Part shown: positions 17,116-25,950 of the stretch, in pieces
Position numbering within the stretch: the stretch's first letter is position 1
How the letters are laid out: every line of letters starts with the position of its first letter
Origin: Clostridium sp.
GTDB taxonomy: Bacteria > Bacillota > Clostridia > Clostridiales > Clostridiaceae
Assembly: GCF_022482905.1 (NCBI RefSeq)
Contig: NZ_JAKVOI010000001.1
Location: 1,365,958 to 1,429,957, forward strand
Direction: 5' to 3'
DNA: 64,000 bases
The notes under the pieces: generated by a model
The model's database searches: none
Told to the model about the DNA's origin: nothing
The model's input: the letters and a program-made list of their open reading frames with translations, nothing else
Translations under genes and position numbers: made by a program

Positions 17116-18321
17116 TTAATTTTTATTGAGGTTAAAGCCGCTGTGAAGTGCATTTATTGCCTTGTCTTCCATTCTGCTTTCCACAAGACACCATATTGTT
17201 GTGTGTGAATCTGCTGTCTGTAATACCTGTATATTCTCTCTTGAAAGTATTTTTAGTATCTTTGCCATTACCCCGGGAATTCCTCTCATTCCACTTCCTA
17301 TAACTGCAATTTTTGTACAATCACTTATAAGTGAATACTTCAAGCCCAGATTTTCCATGACAATTTTGAAACTGTCAAGATCGCTTTCATCTATAGTGAA
17401 TACTTTTTCCTTTGGAAATACATTTATCAGATCTATGCTTATTAAATTATTGGCCAGTTCATCCAGTATATTATAATAATTTTCATTATCGGCATTATTG
17501 CTGTGCTCCACTGTAACCTGAACTCTATTTTTCATGGAAGTTATTCCACTTATAAGCTTGTGTTGATTTTCCATGACGGAATTGCTGATTATAGTTCCCC
17601 TGCTGTTATTGAGGGTGTTTTTAATAACCAAAGGTATATTACTGTTCATGGCAAGTTTTACAGCCCTTGGATGTATAACCTTTGCCCCCTGGTCTGCAAG
17701 CTGGAACACTTCATTATAGCTTATTTCTTCAATCAAAGAAGCATCAGCTACTATCCTGGGATCTGCAGTCATTATTCCATCTACATCCGTATATATTTCT
17801 ACACTCTCGGCATTCAGTGCATTTCCCAAAATCACTGCTGTAACATCACTCCCACCTCTTCCAAGAGTTGTCATAAAACCATTTTTAGTCATGCCCTGGA
17901 AACCGGCCACTACCGGAATTTTATCATCATCTATAATTCTATACAACTTTTCAGGGTTTACATCCGTTACCGATGCATCATTGTAATTGTCATCAGTAAT
18001 TATAGATGCCTGTCCTCCCGTTACAGGGACAGCATTGAATCCCCTCTTTGAGATCTCATCTGACATGACCACAGTACTTATAATTTCCCCACAGCTCATT
18101 ATCAGATCAGAAGCCAGCCTATTCTTATGTTTAAATTCACCGCTTATAAGAGAGAGAAGTGTGTCCGTGGCATAGGGCTGGCCCTTTCTTCCCATTGCCG
18201 ATACTACAACTACAGGACTATATCCTCTTTTTTTTGCATCTATCACCCTGCCTGCAACATTTTCTCTTCTTTCATGCGTAGAAACAGAAGTTCCTCCGAA
18301 TTTTTGAACCAATATCTTCAT
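17116..18321 (-). CDS. Aspartate kinase
   Basis: A 401-aa monofunctional aspartokinase that phosphorylates L-aspartate, the first step to diaminopimelate, lysine, threonine and methionine. The N-terminal motif VQKFGGTSVST, the substrate-binding GRGGSDVTAV and the EIYTDVDGIMTADPR segment are clear, followed by two C-terminal ACT domains for allosteric control. In Bacillus the corresponding locus encodes the diaminopimelate-sensitive DapG next to tepA, so this may supply diaminopimelate for cortex and cell wall; the paralogue type (dapG or lysC) cannot be settled. No lysine riboswitch is visible in the 88-base gap upstream. Confidence 0.92.
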   Translation of the reverse strand: MKILVQKFGGTSVSTHERRENVAGRVIDAKKRGYSPVVVVSAMGRKGQPYATDTLLSLISGEFKHKNRLASDLIMSCGEIISTVVMSDEISKRGFNAVPVTGGQASIITDDNYNDASVTDVNPEKLYRIIDDDKIPVVAGFQGMTKNGFMTTLGRGGSDVTAVILGNALNAESVEIYTDVDGIMTADPRIVADASLIEEISYNEVFQLADQGAKVIHPRAVKLAMNSNIPLVIKNTLNNSRGTIISNSVMENQHKLISGITSMKNRVQVTVEHSNNADNENYYNILDELANNLISIDLINVFPKEKVFTIDESDLDSFKIVMENLGLKYSLISDCTKIAVIGSGMRGIPGVMAKILKILSRENIQVLQTADSHTTIWCLVESRMEDKAINALHSGFNLNKN

Positions 18322-18409
18322 AATTTATCCCTCACTGTGTTACTCATTTTATAAAATTGATTTTACAATCATATATTCCTTACTATTTTATTCTCAAAAA
18401 GTTGAATTG

Positions 18410-18682
18410 TTAATGGGTTTTCTTCAAATTTTTTTCCTCTGCATCTATTATTATAGTTTTAGCACCTATTTTCTTAACACAATCCCAGGGTACTTCCATA
18501 AATTCATTTTTTCCGAAGATACCTAATTTTGATCTTGTATTATTCAAAAGCAGTATTTTCATGCTTCCATTTTCATCTATGATTATATCATTATTGCCAA
18601 GACAATTGAATCTTTCACCATCATTTACATTTATAATCTCATATCTTTCTATTTCACTGTAGAATTTTATATTATCGCTCAA
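18410..18682 (-). CDS. YlmC/YmxH-family PRC-barrel sporulation protein
   Basis: A 90-aa single-domain PRC-barrel protein, a family common in spore formers (YlmC/YmxH), where it is linked to sporulation by expression and context but has no defined biochemical role. The sequence has the alternating hydrophobic beta pattern (GSMKILLLNN, TIIIDAEEK) expected of the fold. The start is a TTG with AAGGGGGCG about six bases upstream. It lies between the M16 protease and aspartokinase genes, the conserved ymxG-ymxH order. Confidence 0.8.
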   Translation of the reverse strand: MSDNIKFYSEIERYEIINVNDGERFNCLGNNDIIIDENGSMKILLLNNTRSKLGIFGKNEFMEVPWDCVKKIGAKTIIIDAEEKNLKKTH

Positions 18683-18750
18683 AAAAACGCCCCCTTAAAT
18701 CCATTGTATAATTTATATTAAATACTATGAATTTAAAGCAGGTGTTATTA

Positions 18751-20049
18751 CTAAACCTCAGCACTATTTCCGAAATTAAATGGATTGCTACATTTATCAA
18801 GTAAATTCTCCACTATATCAATATCCACACTTTCACCTACTAATGCAGAATTTTTTATACCTTTTCCAAAGGTCTTATCCATTACCTCCCGCAATTTGCA
18901 CTCATCAATTTTGTCTATCTTATCCATTATCTCCTTAGGAGTACTTACCTTGTTCAGAAATAATACGGATTTACCATTATTAAACATTCTGCTTGTGGTA
19001 CTCTCCATTCCAAGTATGTAATTTCCCTTCAACTGCTCCTTTATCTTGTCAAGCTTTTTATTTCCAAGTCCATTCTCTACAAACTTGCTTATTTCCTCAT
19101 TTATTATACTTACTGCATCATATATGTATTTCGGATTCAAACCTGTATATATGCTTATTGCACCTACATTGTTGAATGAAGAAATATAGGAATATATAGA
19201 GTAGCAAAGTGATTTTTCTTCTCTGATCTTTTGGAATAAAATAGAAGATGCGCCTCCCCCTAGTATGTTACTCAACAGAAGCAATGTATATAAATCATCA
19301 TTTCCATTTTCTATTCCCTCTATTCCAAGTGTCAGATGTATCTGTTCTATGTTTTTTTTTCTAAAAAGATGATTGTTTTGAAATTCAGGTGTTGAATATG
19401 TAAAATTCTCTATACCATCATTGTTCCAGCGTCCAAAATACTCCTCTACTATATCCTCAATGCTGTTCAAGTCAAATTTGCCGCATATGGATATAATGGA
19501 ATTTTCCGGTGTATAATGACGGTGTATATAATCAAGGAGTTGCTTTCTATCAAATGACATGACATTTTCTCTCGTACCCAGTATTGGATATGATATTGAA
19601 TCCTCTCCCCATATTGCCTTGCTGTGCAAGTCGGAAAGCACTTCTTCAGGTGAATCCTCTTCCATATTTATTTCTTCAATTACGACACTCTTTTCTCTTT
19701 CCATGTCATCATGGGAAAACCTGCTATTGAATATCATGTCCGATATAACATCAAGGGCCAATCTCAAGTGGGAATCCAGTACTTTTACATAAAAACATGT
19801 AGCTTCCCTGCCTGTAAAAGCATTTATCTGTCCGCCGACTTCTTCTACACACTCAGCAATATCGAAGGCGCTCCTGTTTTCAGTACCTTTAAAAAACATG
19901 TGTTCTATAAAATGTGATATTCCATTTTCAGATATACTCTCGTTTCGAGATCCATTTTTGACCCATAGACCTACACTCACTGAATTCACATAACCTATGT
20001 CTTCTACGACTACTCTCAATCCATTATTCAGCTTGAATATCTTATACAT
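18751..20049 (-). CDS. M16 family zinc peptidase (processing-protease-like)
   Basis: A 432-aa pitrilysin-family protease with the inverted zinc motif HFIEH (His46, Glu49, His50) and the distal glutamate expected in the VVIEEINMEEDSPEE region about 75 residues on. The N-terminal half is catalytic; the C-terminal half is the inactive clam-shell partner (GGGASSILFQKIREEKSLCY). Homologues are Bacillus YmxG/MlpA and mitochondrial processing peptidase beta. The conserved position directly downstream of pnp in Firmicutes suggests shared expression. No signal peptide is seen, so it is probably cytoplasmic. AAAGGAG precedes the ATG. Confidence 0.9.
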   Translation of the reverse strand: MYKIFKLNNGLRVVVEDIGYVNSVSVGLWVKNGSRNESISENGISHFIEHMFFKGTENRSAFDIAECVEEVGGQINAFTGREATCFYVKVLDSHLRLALDVISDMIFNSRFSHDDMEREKSVVIEEINMEEDSPEEVLSDLHSKAIWGEDSISYPILGTRENVMSFDRKQLLDYIHRHYTPENSIISICGKFDLNSIEDIVEEYFGRWNNDGIENFTYSTPEFQNNHLFRKKNIEQIHLTLGIEGIENGNDDLYTLLLLSNILGGGASSILFQKIREEKSLCYSIYSYISSFNNVGAISIYTGLNPKYIYDAVSIINEEISKFVENGLGNKKLDKIKEQLKGNYILGMESTTSRMFNNGKSVLFLNKVSTPKEIMDKIDKIDECKLREVMDKTFGKGIKNSALVGESVDIDIVENLLDKCSNPFNFGNSAEV

Positions 20050-20106
20050 GGATTACACTCCTTTATAAATTTATATTTTTTAAATAAGCCAATTGAAAGA
20101 AAATAA

Positions 20107-20124
20107 AAAGGCACTTGAGCCCTT
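20107..20124 (-). terminator. Intrinsic terminator of pnp
   Basis: Stem AAGGGC/GCCTTT on the minus strand (six pairs, one G-U), six-base loop, then TTTTTATTTT. It starts only a few bases after the pnp stop codon. Confidence 0.7.
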
Positions 20125-20131
20125 CTATTTT

Positions 20132-22303
20132 TTATTCCTCTTTTATTTCCTTTTTTTCAGAATCCTTTTTTTCAGAATCCTTTTTTTCAGAATCCTTTAT
20201 TGCATCTTTTCTTGAAAGATTTACTCTTCCCTGATTATCTATTTCTATTACTTTCACGAGTATTTCATCACCTATTGAAACTATATCTTCAACTTTATTA
20301 ACTCTCTTGAAATCAAGTTTTGATATATGAACGAGTCCCTCTCTGCCCGGAAGTATCTCGACAAAAGCGCCGAAGTTGGTAATCTTGGTTACCTTTCCCA
20401 GATAAATTTCCCCTACTTTTACTTCCCTTGTCAGATCATCTATCATCTTCAATGCCTTCCTGTCTGCAGCTACATCATCTGACATGACAAATATTTTTCC
20501 ATCTTCTTTTATGTCTATTTTCACACCGGTTTCAGCAATGATTTTGTTTATGATCTTGCCTCCTGCTCCTATTACATCCCTTATCTTGTCAGGATCTATA
20601 TTTGTGGTAAAAGTCTTTGGAGCATATTCTGAAAGGTCTTTCCTAGGTTCTTTTATACAAGCATCAATTTTTTCAAGTATGAACAATCTTGCCGTTCTAG
20701 CTCTGTATAAAGTCTCCTCTATACACTTCAATGAAAGTCCATGTATCTTTGTATCAAACTGAATGGCAGTTATTCCTGCTTCAGTTCCTCCAACTTTAAA
20801 ATCCATGTCTCCAAAGAAGTCCTCTATTCCCTGTATATCTGTCAATATCTTTTCCTGTGATAAATCATCACTTGTTACAAGTCCAATAGCTATCCCTGCA
20901 GCAGGCCTTTTAATTGGAACTCCTGCATCCAAAAGCGCCAGGGTACTTGCACATATACTTGCCTGTGAAGTCGATCCATTTGAACTCAAAACTTCCGATA
21001 CAAGTCTTATTGTATATGGGAATTCTTCTTCAGGTGGAATAAGCGGTATAAGCGCTTTTTCTGCCAATGCTCCATGTCCAATCTCTCTTCTTCCCGGCCC
21101 TCTAAGAGGTCTTGTTTCACCTGTACTATAGGAAGGGAAATTATAATGGTGTATATATCGTTTCGAATCTTCGGAACTTATCCCATCCAGCACCTGGGCA
21201 TCTCCCAGTGCTCCAAGGGTTGCAACAGTAAGAACCTGAGTCAGTCCTCTTGTAAATAATCCCGTACCATGAGTTCTAGGTAAAATTGAAACTTCACAGC
21301 TTATAGGCCTTATTTCGTCAAATTTTCTTTCATCCGGTCTTCTGTTTTCGTTCAGGATCATGTTTCTTACTATTTCCTTTTGAAGTCTGTATAATATGTC
21401 TGCAATATCACTTTTGATATCACCTTCATAATCCGGATGGGAATTTTTGAACTTGTCATCTTTAGTAAACTCATCGCTTAATTTTTCCTTCACTTCATCC
21501 AATGCTCTATTTCTTTCATCTTTATCAGTTATATACATTGCCTTCTTTACCATATCAAAGGAAAAATCTCTAACTTCTTTTTCAAGGACTTCATCCACTT
21601 TATACAATTCCGGAATATCCTTTTTCTTTCCATATTTGTTCATCACTTCTTCTTGGAATAAAGCTATTTTTTTACACTCTTCAAATCCAAACTTTATAGC
21701 TTCATACATCACAGCCTCAGGTATTTCGTCTCCTCCGGCTTCAACCATCATTACCCTGTCCTTGGTTGCACATACAGTGAGATTCAGTGTACTCTTTTCT
21801 CTTTCTTCAAGCTTGGGATTTATTACAAAGTTTTCATCTACTATTCCAACAGAAACGGCTCCAACCGGAGTATTGAATGGAATGCTCGACAGGCATAGTG
21901 CAAGAGATGCTCCATTTATAGCGAGTATGTCAGGCTGGTTGTCTTGTTCTACGGACAGTATCGTACATACTACCTGAACGTCATTTCTATATCCTTTGGG
22001 GAACAGCGGCCTAAGTGGTCTGTCTATTGCCCTCGCATGCAGTATTGCTTTATCAGTAGGCTTACCTTCCCTTTTTATAAAACCTCCCGGAATTTTTCCA
22101 ACAGAATACAATCTTTCTTCATATTCTATACTTAACGGGAAAAAGTCAATTCCGTCCCTTGGCTTATCAGAAGAATTTGCGTTTACCAAAACAACAGTAT
22201 CGCCATAACTTATTAAAATAGCACAGTTAGAAAGCATTCCAACCTTGCCATAATCAACTTTTAAAGTCCTTCCTGCAACTGTAGTTTGAAAAATTTCACT
22301 CAT
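20132..22303 (-). CDS. pnp: Polyribonucleotide nucleotidyltransferase (PNPase)
   Basis: PNPase degrades RNA 3' to 5' with phosphate and is part of the degradosome with RNase Y. The 723-aa protein has two RNase PH domains around an all-alpha linker, with the active-site region [15 protein letters not shown] and DSLxxxD-type acidic residues in [23 protein letters not shown] domain ([23 protein letters not shown]) and an S1 domain ([31 protein letters not shown]) follow. The tail ends in repeated KDSEK units. Start: ATG 22303 after AAAGGAGG; an upstream in-frame ATG lies ahead of the ribosome site. It follows rpsO, as is usual. Confidence 0.97.
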   Translation of the reverse strand: MSEIFQTTVAGRTLKVDYGKVGMLSNCAILISYGDTVVLVNANSSDKPRDGIDFFPLSIEYEERLYSVGKIPGGFIKREGKPTDKAILHARAIDRPLRPLFPKGYRNDVQVVCTILSVEQDNQPDILAINGASLALCLSSIPFNTPVGAVSVGIVDENFVINPKLEEREKSTLNLTVCATKDRVMMVEAGGDEIPEAVMYEAIKFGFEECKKIALFQEEVMNKYGKKKDIPELYKVDEVLEKEVRDFSFDMVKKAMYITDKDERNRALDEVKEKLSDEFTKDDKFKNSHPDYEGDIKSDIADILYRLQKEIVRNMILNENRRPDERKFDEIRPISCEVSILPRTHGTGLFTRGLTQVLTVATLGALGDAQVLDGISSEDSKRYIHHYNFPSYSTGETRPLRGPGRREIGHGALAEKALIPLIPPEEEFPYTIRLVSEVLSSNGSTSQASICASTLALLDAGVPIKRPAAGIAIGLVTSDDLSQEKILTDIQGIEDFFGDMDFKVGGTEAGITAIQFDTKIHGLSLKCIEETLYRARTARLFILEKIDACIKEPRKDLSEYAPKTFTTNIDPDKIRDVIGAGGKIINKIIAETGVKIDIKEDGKIFVMSDDVAADRKALKMIDDLTREVKVGEIYLGKVTKITNFGAFVEILPGREGLVHISKLDFKRVNKVEDIVSIGDEILVKVIEIDNQGRVNLSRKDAIKDSEKKDSEKKDSEKKEIKEE
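20146..20195 (-). repeat. In-frame 15-bp tandem repeat at the 3' end of pnp
   Basis: A 15-base unit (plus-strand reading AATCC-T7-CAG) occurs about three times, encoding repeated Lys-Asp-Ser-Glu-Lys in the PNPase tail. Copy-number change would keep the frame; a change in the seven-T runs would shift it and alter only the disordered tail. Confidence 0.85.
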
Positions 22304-22349
22304 TGAATTACCTCCTTTACGATCCAATCACAATAACCTTTAAAATAAT

Positions 22350-22370
22350 AGAGCGGTTCAGAGCCGCTCT
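22350..22370 (-). terminator. Terminator/attenuator between rpsO and pnp
   Basis: Stem AGAGCGG/CCGCTCT with a seven-base loop just after the rpsO stop, followed on the minus strand by ATTATTTTA. A longer AT-rich outer stem (AATAAC-CTTTA with TAAAGTTATT) could extend it. It probably gives partial termination or an RNA processing point so that rpsO and pnp are expressed at different levels. Confidence 0.65.
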
Positions 22371-22375
22371 TAAAG

Positions 22376-22639
22376 TTATTTTCTTAAATTTAATTCTTTT
22401 ATAATAGCACGATATCTTTCAATATCCTGTTTAATTAAATAATTAAGAAGGCCCCTTCTCTTACCAACCATCATTAAAAGACCTCTTCTTGAATGATGAT
22501 CTTTCTTGTGAATCTTCAAATGCTCGTTCAAATGATTGATTCTGTTGGTAAGAAGTGCAATTTGTACTTCAGGTGATCCTGTATCACCTTCATGTCTTGC
22601 ATACTTCTTCATTATTTCATCTTTAACTGCCTTTTCCAT
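22376..22639 (-). CDS. rpsO: 30S ribosomal protein S15
   Basis: An 87-aa primary 16S rRNA-binding protein that folds the central-domain three-way junction and contacts bridge B4. It matches the family throughout, including [35 protein letters not shown] and KRRGLLNYL. It lacks the initial Met-Ala style of some species and begins [16 protein letters not shown] precedes the start. Its promoter and a structured leader lie upstream; pnp follows. Confidence 0.98.
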   Translation of the reverse strand: MEKAVKDEIMKKYARHEGDTGSPEVQIALLTNRINHLNEHLKIHKKDHHSRRGLLMMVGKRRGLLNYLIKQDIERYRAIIKELNLRK

Positions 22640-22649
22640 TTTTGTAACA

Positions 22650-22722
22650 CCTCCAAATTGTTAATCCCCTCTATTCCAAGAAAACCGTCGGCAAGTCGAA
22701 TTCCTTAGCATAGGGATCACGT
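22650..22722 (-). promoter_or_regulatory. Candidate S15-responsive leader of rpsO
   Basis: The leader between the promoter and the ribosome site can pair GATCCC near its 5' end with GGGGATT just before the Shine-Dalgarno sequence, enclosing smaller G+C-rich stems (GCCGACGGT). Bacterial rpsO leaders commonly mimic the S15 rRNA site for autorepression; the sequence is consistent but not diagnostic. Confidence 0.4.
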
Positions 22723-22727
22723 CTGTA

Positions 22728-22756
22728 ATTATAGCAAATAAAACTACTATTGTAAA
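22728..22756 (-). promoter_or_regulatory. Sigma-A promoter of rpsO-pnp
   Basis: On the minus strand TTTACA (22751-22756), 17 bases, TATAAT (22728-22733), with a leader of about 80 bases. It lies between the ribF stop and rpsO, so rpsO-pnp is transcribed independently of the nusA-infB operon. Confidence 0.75.
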
Positions 22757-22770
22757 TTAATTTTCAAAAA

Positions 22771-23697
22771 TTAAATTTTTAAGCTTTTACTATATGCATA
22801 GTCTCTGTCATGCTCCAACTGTTTTATCAATCCATCCAAAGTTTTAAACTTGATCTCATCTCTAATTCTCTCTATAAAATATATACTAAGCTTTTTATCA
22901 TATACATCACCGCTGAAATCCAGAATATTTGTTTCAACACTTAGGGCATTGTCATTGGTAGTAGGATTATATCCTACGTTTGTTATCCCTCTGTAATATT
23001 TACTATTCAATTTTACAATAGTAAAATACACACCTTCTTTTGGTACGAGGAATTTTTTGTTAAAGCTTATATTTGCCGTTGGAAACCCAAGTTTCTTTCC
23101 AAGATGCTTTCCCTGAATTACAGATCCACACATCATAAAAGGCCTTGTAAGCATATCTCTCGCCCTCTTCATATCTCCCATTTCAGATATTGTCTCTCTT
23201 ATAAGTGAACTGGATACAGTTTTGTCTTCATATTTTACTGGTGGAATTACATCCAGAGAAAATCCATATTTCAGGCTCAATTTTCGCAGCAAATTTATAT
23301 TTCCCATATTTTTATAGCCAAATTTGTAATTGAATCCTACTACAATTCCAAGAGCATTGTAATTTTTAATCAGGTTTACCACGAAATCCTCCGAACTCAT
23401 TTTCATAAATTCACTGTTGAAATTGGCCATATTTATTATGTCCAATCCAGTATTTTTTAATACCTCAAGCTTGTTTTCATTGCTCATCAGTATCTTGGGC
23501 CCTGCATTCTTATTGATTACCGCCCTCGGATGGAATTTGAAAGTAAATACCATACTCTTTGCATTATTTTTTTTTGCAAGATCTATTGCTTTTTCCACAA
23601 GCCTCATATGACCAAGATGAAGGCCATCAAAGCTTCCCAGAGCTATATACGTTTTTTCTTCTAAATATGTTTTAAAATTATCCTCTATAACTATCAT
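22771..23697 (-). CDS. ribF: Bifunctional riboflavin kinase/FAD synthetase
   Basis: RibF converts riboflavin to FMN and then FAD. In the 308-aa protein the N-terminal adenylyltransferase domain has ALGSFDGLHLGH, the HxGH-like nucleotidyltransferase motif, and SSSLIRETI. The C-terminal flavokinase domain has GKKLGFPTANI and TNVGYNPTT. Length and domain order are standard. It overlaps nothing but follows truB by only two bases and ends the rimP-nusA-infB operon. GGGGTAATT precedes the ATG. Confidence 0.96.
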   Translation of the reverse strand: MIVIEDNFKTYLEEKTYIALGSFDGLHLGHMRLVEKAIDLAKKNNAKSMVFTFKFHPRAVINKNAGPKILMSNENKLEVLKNTGLDIINMANFNSEFMKMSSEDFVVNLIKNYNALGIVVGFNYKFGYKNMGNINLLRKLSLKYGFSLDVIPPVKYEDKTVSSSLIRETISEMGDMKRARDMLTRPFMMCGSVIQGKHLGKKLGFPTANISFNKKFLVPKEGVYFTIVKLNSKYYRGITNVGYNPTTNDNALSVETNILDFSGDVYDKKLSIYFIERIRDEIKFKTLDGLIKQLEHDRDYAYSKSLKI

Positions 23698-23699
23698 GG

Positions 23700-24581
23700 T
23701 TAATTACCCCGAATCAATAACTTTATCATTTTAAATCCAATATCTTTTTTATTCATGCCAATGCCAATAAAATTATTTTCACCTATATAGACCTTATATA
23801 GTATATTTTCTTCCACTTTGTTTAAAAAATTTTTATCATGTATTATAATACCATTTAATACGTGTTTTTCAAATTGCGCTCCTACATGTAGAGAAGGATA
23901 TCTGGACAGTACATCTTCCATCGGAATTAAATATTTAAAAATACTGTCTTTATCCAGTTCTGAAATAGGAACTGATTCCAAAATGTCAAATTTACCTGTA
24001 TGGGTTCTCACAAGGTCCCACATAGTACCTCCACATCCAAGCTTGCATCCGATATCATGACAAAGACTTCTTATATAAGTGCCTTTGGAACATTTTACCT
24101 TAATTGTAACATAAGGCAATTTCAATTCTAGTATTTCCATATTATGTATAACAATATTTCTGCTCTTTCGTTCAATTTCTATACCCTTCCTCGCAAGCTC
24201 ATACAATCTTCTGCCATTCACCTTGAGTGCAGAGTACATCGGAGGTACCTGCTGTATATTTCCCACAAAACTCATAACTGCGTTTTCTACTTCATCTCTA
24301 CTTGCATCTACCCTTTTTTCGGAAAGTATCTTCCCATACTTATCATAGGTATCTGTTTCAATTCCAAGTTTCAATCTGGCAATATATATCTTCTCATCCT
24401 TCATTATGTAATCCACCAATTTTGTAGCATGACCAATACATATTGGGAGTACCCCTGAAGCTCCAGGATCAAGAGTTCCTGCATGACCAACTTTTTTTGT
24501 ACCTGAAACAGCTCTTACACTTTTGACTACATCAAAGGAAGACATTCCCACAGGTTTGTTTATGTTTAAAATACCGTCCAT
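23700..24581 (-). CDS. truB: tRNA pseudouridine-55 synthase
   Basis: TruB makes pseudouridine 55 in the T-loop of tRNAs. The 293-aa protein has the KPVGMSSFDVV start, the catalytic-aspartate motif GHAGTLDPGASGVLPI, YDKYG, and a C-terminal RNA-binding extension. It directly abuts nrnA (zero-base spacing) in the conserved rbfA-nrnA-truB-ribF cluster, indicating translational coupling. Confidence 0.97.
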   Translation of the reverse strand: MDGILNINKPVGMSSFDVVKSVRAVSGTKKVGHAGTLDPGASGVLPICIGHATKLVDYIMKDEKIYIARLKLGIETDTYDKYGKILSEKRVDASRDEVENAVMSFVGNIQQVPPMYSALKVNGRRLYELARKGIEIERKSRNIVIHNMEILELKLPYVTIKVKCSKGTYIRSLCHDIGCKLGCGGTMWDLVRTHTGKFDILESVPISELDKDSIFKYLIPMEDVLSRYPSLHVGAQFEKHVLNGIIIHDKNFLNKVEENILYKVYIGENNFIGIGMNKKDIGFKMIKLLIRGN

Positions 24582-25547
24582 CTACACCATCTCTTTTTTT
24601 ATTTCACCAACTATCAAATTATCAGCTTCATCTATATTTATTCCATCAAGTTCAAGTCCTGCAGCTCTTATATGTCCCCCGCCATCAAACTTTTCGGCAA
24701 TTTTTCTCACATCCACGGTTTCTTTTGATCTTAAACTCACTTTTATTCTTCCTTCATCTGATTCCTTGAGCATTACTGATACTTCCACCCCTTCAATTTG
24801 AAGTCCCAAATTAACTATATCATGGGTATCAATATCTGCATCCTGAACAGTATCATGAATCATCTTCTTTGTAACTTTTATTACGCTTATACTATTATCC
24901 ACAAGTTTCATATTTTCAATTGCAATACCGCACAACTTAATTTTTCCAAATTCCTTGTTGTCAAATATAATTCTATGGATTTTGCCGAAATCAAATCCCG
25001 TATCTATAAGATTTCCTGCAATTAGATGAGTCTTTTTCGTAGTGGATGGATACTTGAAAGAACCAGTATCAGTAATCAAAGCTGTATACAGACATTTCGC
25101 AATATCACGGTCTATGTCCACGTCTAATCCCTTCAACATGTCATATACAATTTCGGCCACAGCCGCAGCTTTTGTATCCACATAGTTAAAGTCTCCATAA
25201 TATTCATTTGTAAGATGATGATCCACATTTATTATTTTATAGCTTTTATCTTCAAATTTCAATTTTGCATTTATTCTCTTTTTGTCTCCACAGTCCAGGA
25301 CTATGACAACTTCAACATTGGATTTGATATCAGAAGTATTACCGTCTATTATGCTGGAACAAGGAAGAAATTTAAAATCTTTTGGTACTTCATCCATTGA
25401 AATCAATTCCACTTCTTTTCCAATGTTTTTTAATCCTTGAAACAGCGCCAGTGAACTTCCGATAGAATCACCATCTGGAGATTTGTGAAAAGTAATAGCC
25501 AGCCTATCACTTTTCCTTATCTCCTCAAGTATATTATCCATTGTCAT
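24582..25547 (-). CDS. nrnA: Bifunctional oligoribonuclease/pAp phosphatase (NrnA-like DHH protein)
   Basis: A 321-aa DHH/DHHA1 phosphoesterase that removes short oligoribonucleotides and dephosphorylates pAp, taking the place of Orn in Firmicutes. Motifs: FHKSPDGDSIGS, VLDCGDKKR, the DHH signature in NVDHHLTNEYYG, and the C-terminal glycine-rich FDGGGHIRAAG. The ATG at 25547 lies ten bases after AAAGGAG; an ATG three codons upstream sits too close to the ribosome site and would overlap rbfA by eight bases. It is translationally linked to rbfA and truB. Confidence 0.92.
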   Translation of the reverse strand: MTMDNILEEIRKSDRLAITFHKSPDGDSIGSSLALFQGLKNIGKEVELISMDEVPKDFKFLPCSSIIDGNTSDIKSNVEVVIVLDCGDKKRINAKLKFEDKSYKIINVDHHLTNEYYGDFNYVDTKAAAVAEIVYDMLKGLDVDIDRDIAKCLYTALITDTGSFKYPSTTKKTHLIAGNLIDTGFDFGKIHRIIFDNKEFGKIKLCGIAIENMKLVDNSISVIKVTKKMIHDTVQDADIDTHDIVNLGLQIEGVEVSVMLKESDEGRIKVSLRSKETVDVRKIAEKFDGGGHIRAAGLELDGINIDEADNLIVGEIKKEMV

Positions 25548-25548
25548 T

Positions 25549-25899
25549 TTACTCATGCTCCTTTATTTTTCTTAGAAGCTCATCTATGTGCATTCCCTGC
25601 TCTATGCTGTTATCCAGTTCTATAATTATCTCCGGAGTATTTCTCAGTCTAATTCTATGCCCGACTTCTCTTCTTATAAAACCGGATGAATTTTTTAGAG
25701 CTTCCAGGGTTTCATTTTTTGACCTGGTATTTCCATATAAACTTACATATACTTTAGCATAGCTCAAATCTCTTGTAACTTCAACCTTTGTAACACTCAC
25801 CATTGCTGTAATTCTAGGATCCTTTACATCTTCCCTTATTATATTGCTTATTTCCTTCTTCATCTCTTCATTTATTCTACCATTTCTGTACTTAGACAT
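25549..25899 (-). CDS. rbfA: Ribosome-binding factor A
   Basis: RbfA is a 116-aa KH-like late-stage 30S maturation factor that acts on the 16S 5' end. It shows the family pattern NEEMKKEISNIIREDVKDPRI near the start, YAKVYVSLYGN, and LRNTPEIIIELDNSIEQGMHIDELL. GGAGGGTG precedes the ATG. It is encoded between infB and nrnA as in most Firmicutes. Confidence 0.97.
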   Translation of the reverse strand: MSKYRNGRINEEMKKEISNIIREDVKDPRITAMVSVTKVEVTRDLSYAKVYVSLYGNTRSKNETLEALKNSSGFIRREVGHRIRLRNTPEIIIELDNSIEQGMHIDELLRKIKEHE

Positions 25900-25950
25900 A
25901 AAATATCACCCTCCATATTCAGCGCAAAACATCAGTGCACAAATTACATT

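Noticed and set aside
18322-18409. Lysine riboswitch or T-box near the aspartokinase gene
   Set aside because: The gap upstream is only about 88 bases and shows no conserved core or specifier structure.
21447-21977. Plus-strand ORF of 176 codons within pnp
   Set aside because: Serine-rich shadow frame of pnp with no start signal; the minus-strand PNPase domains are unambiguous.
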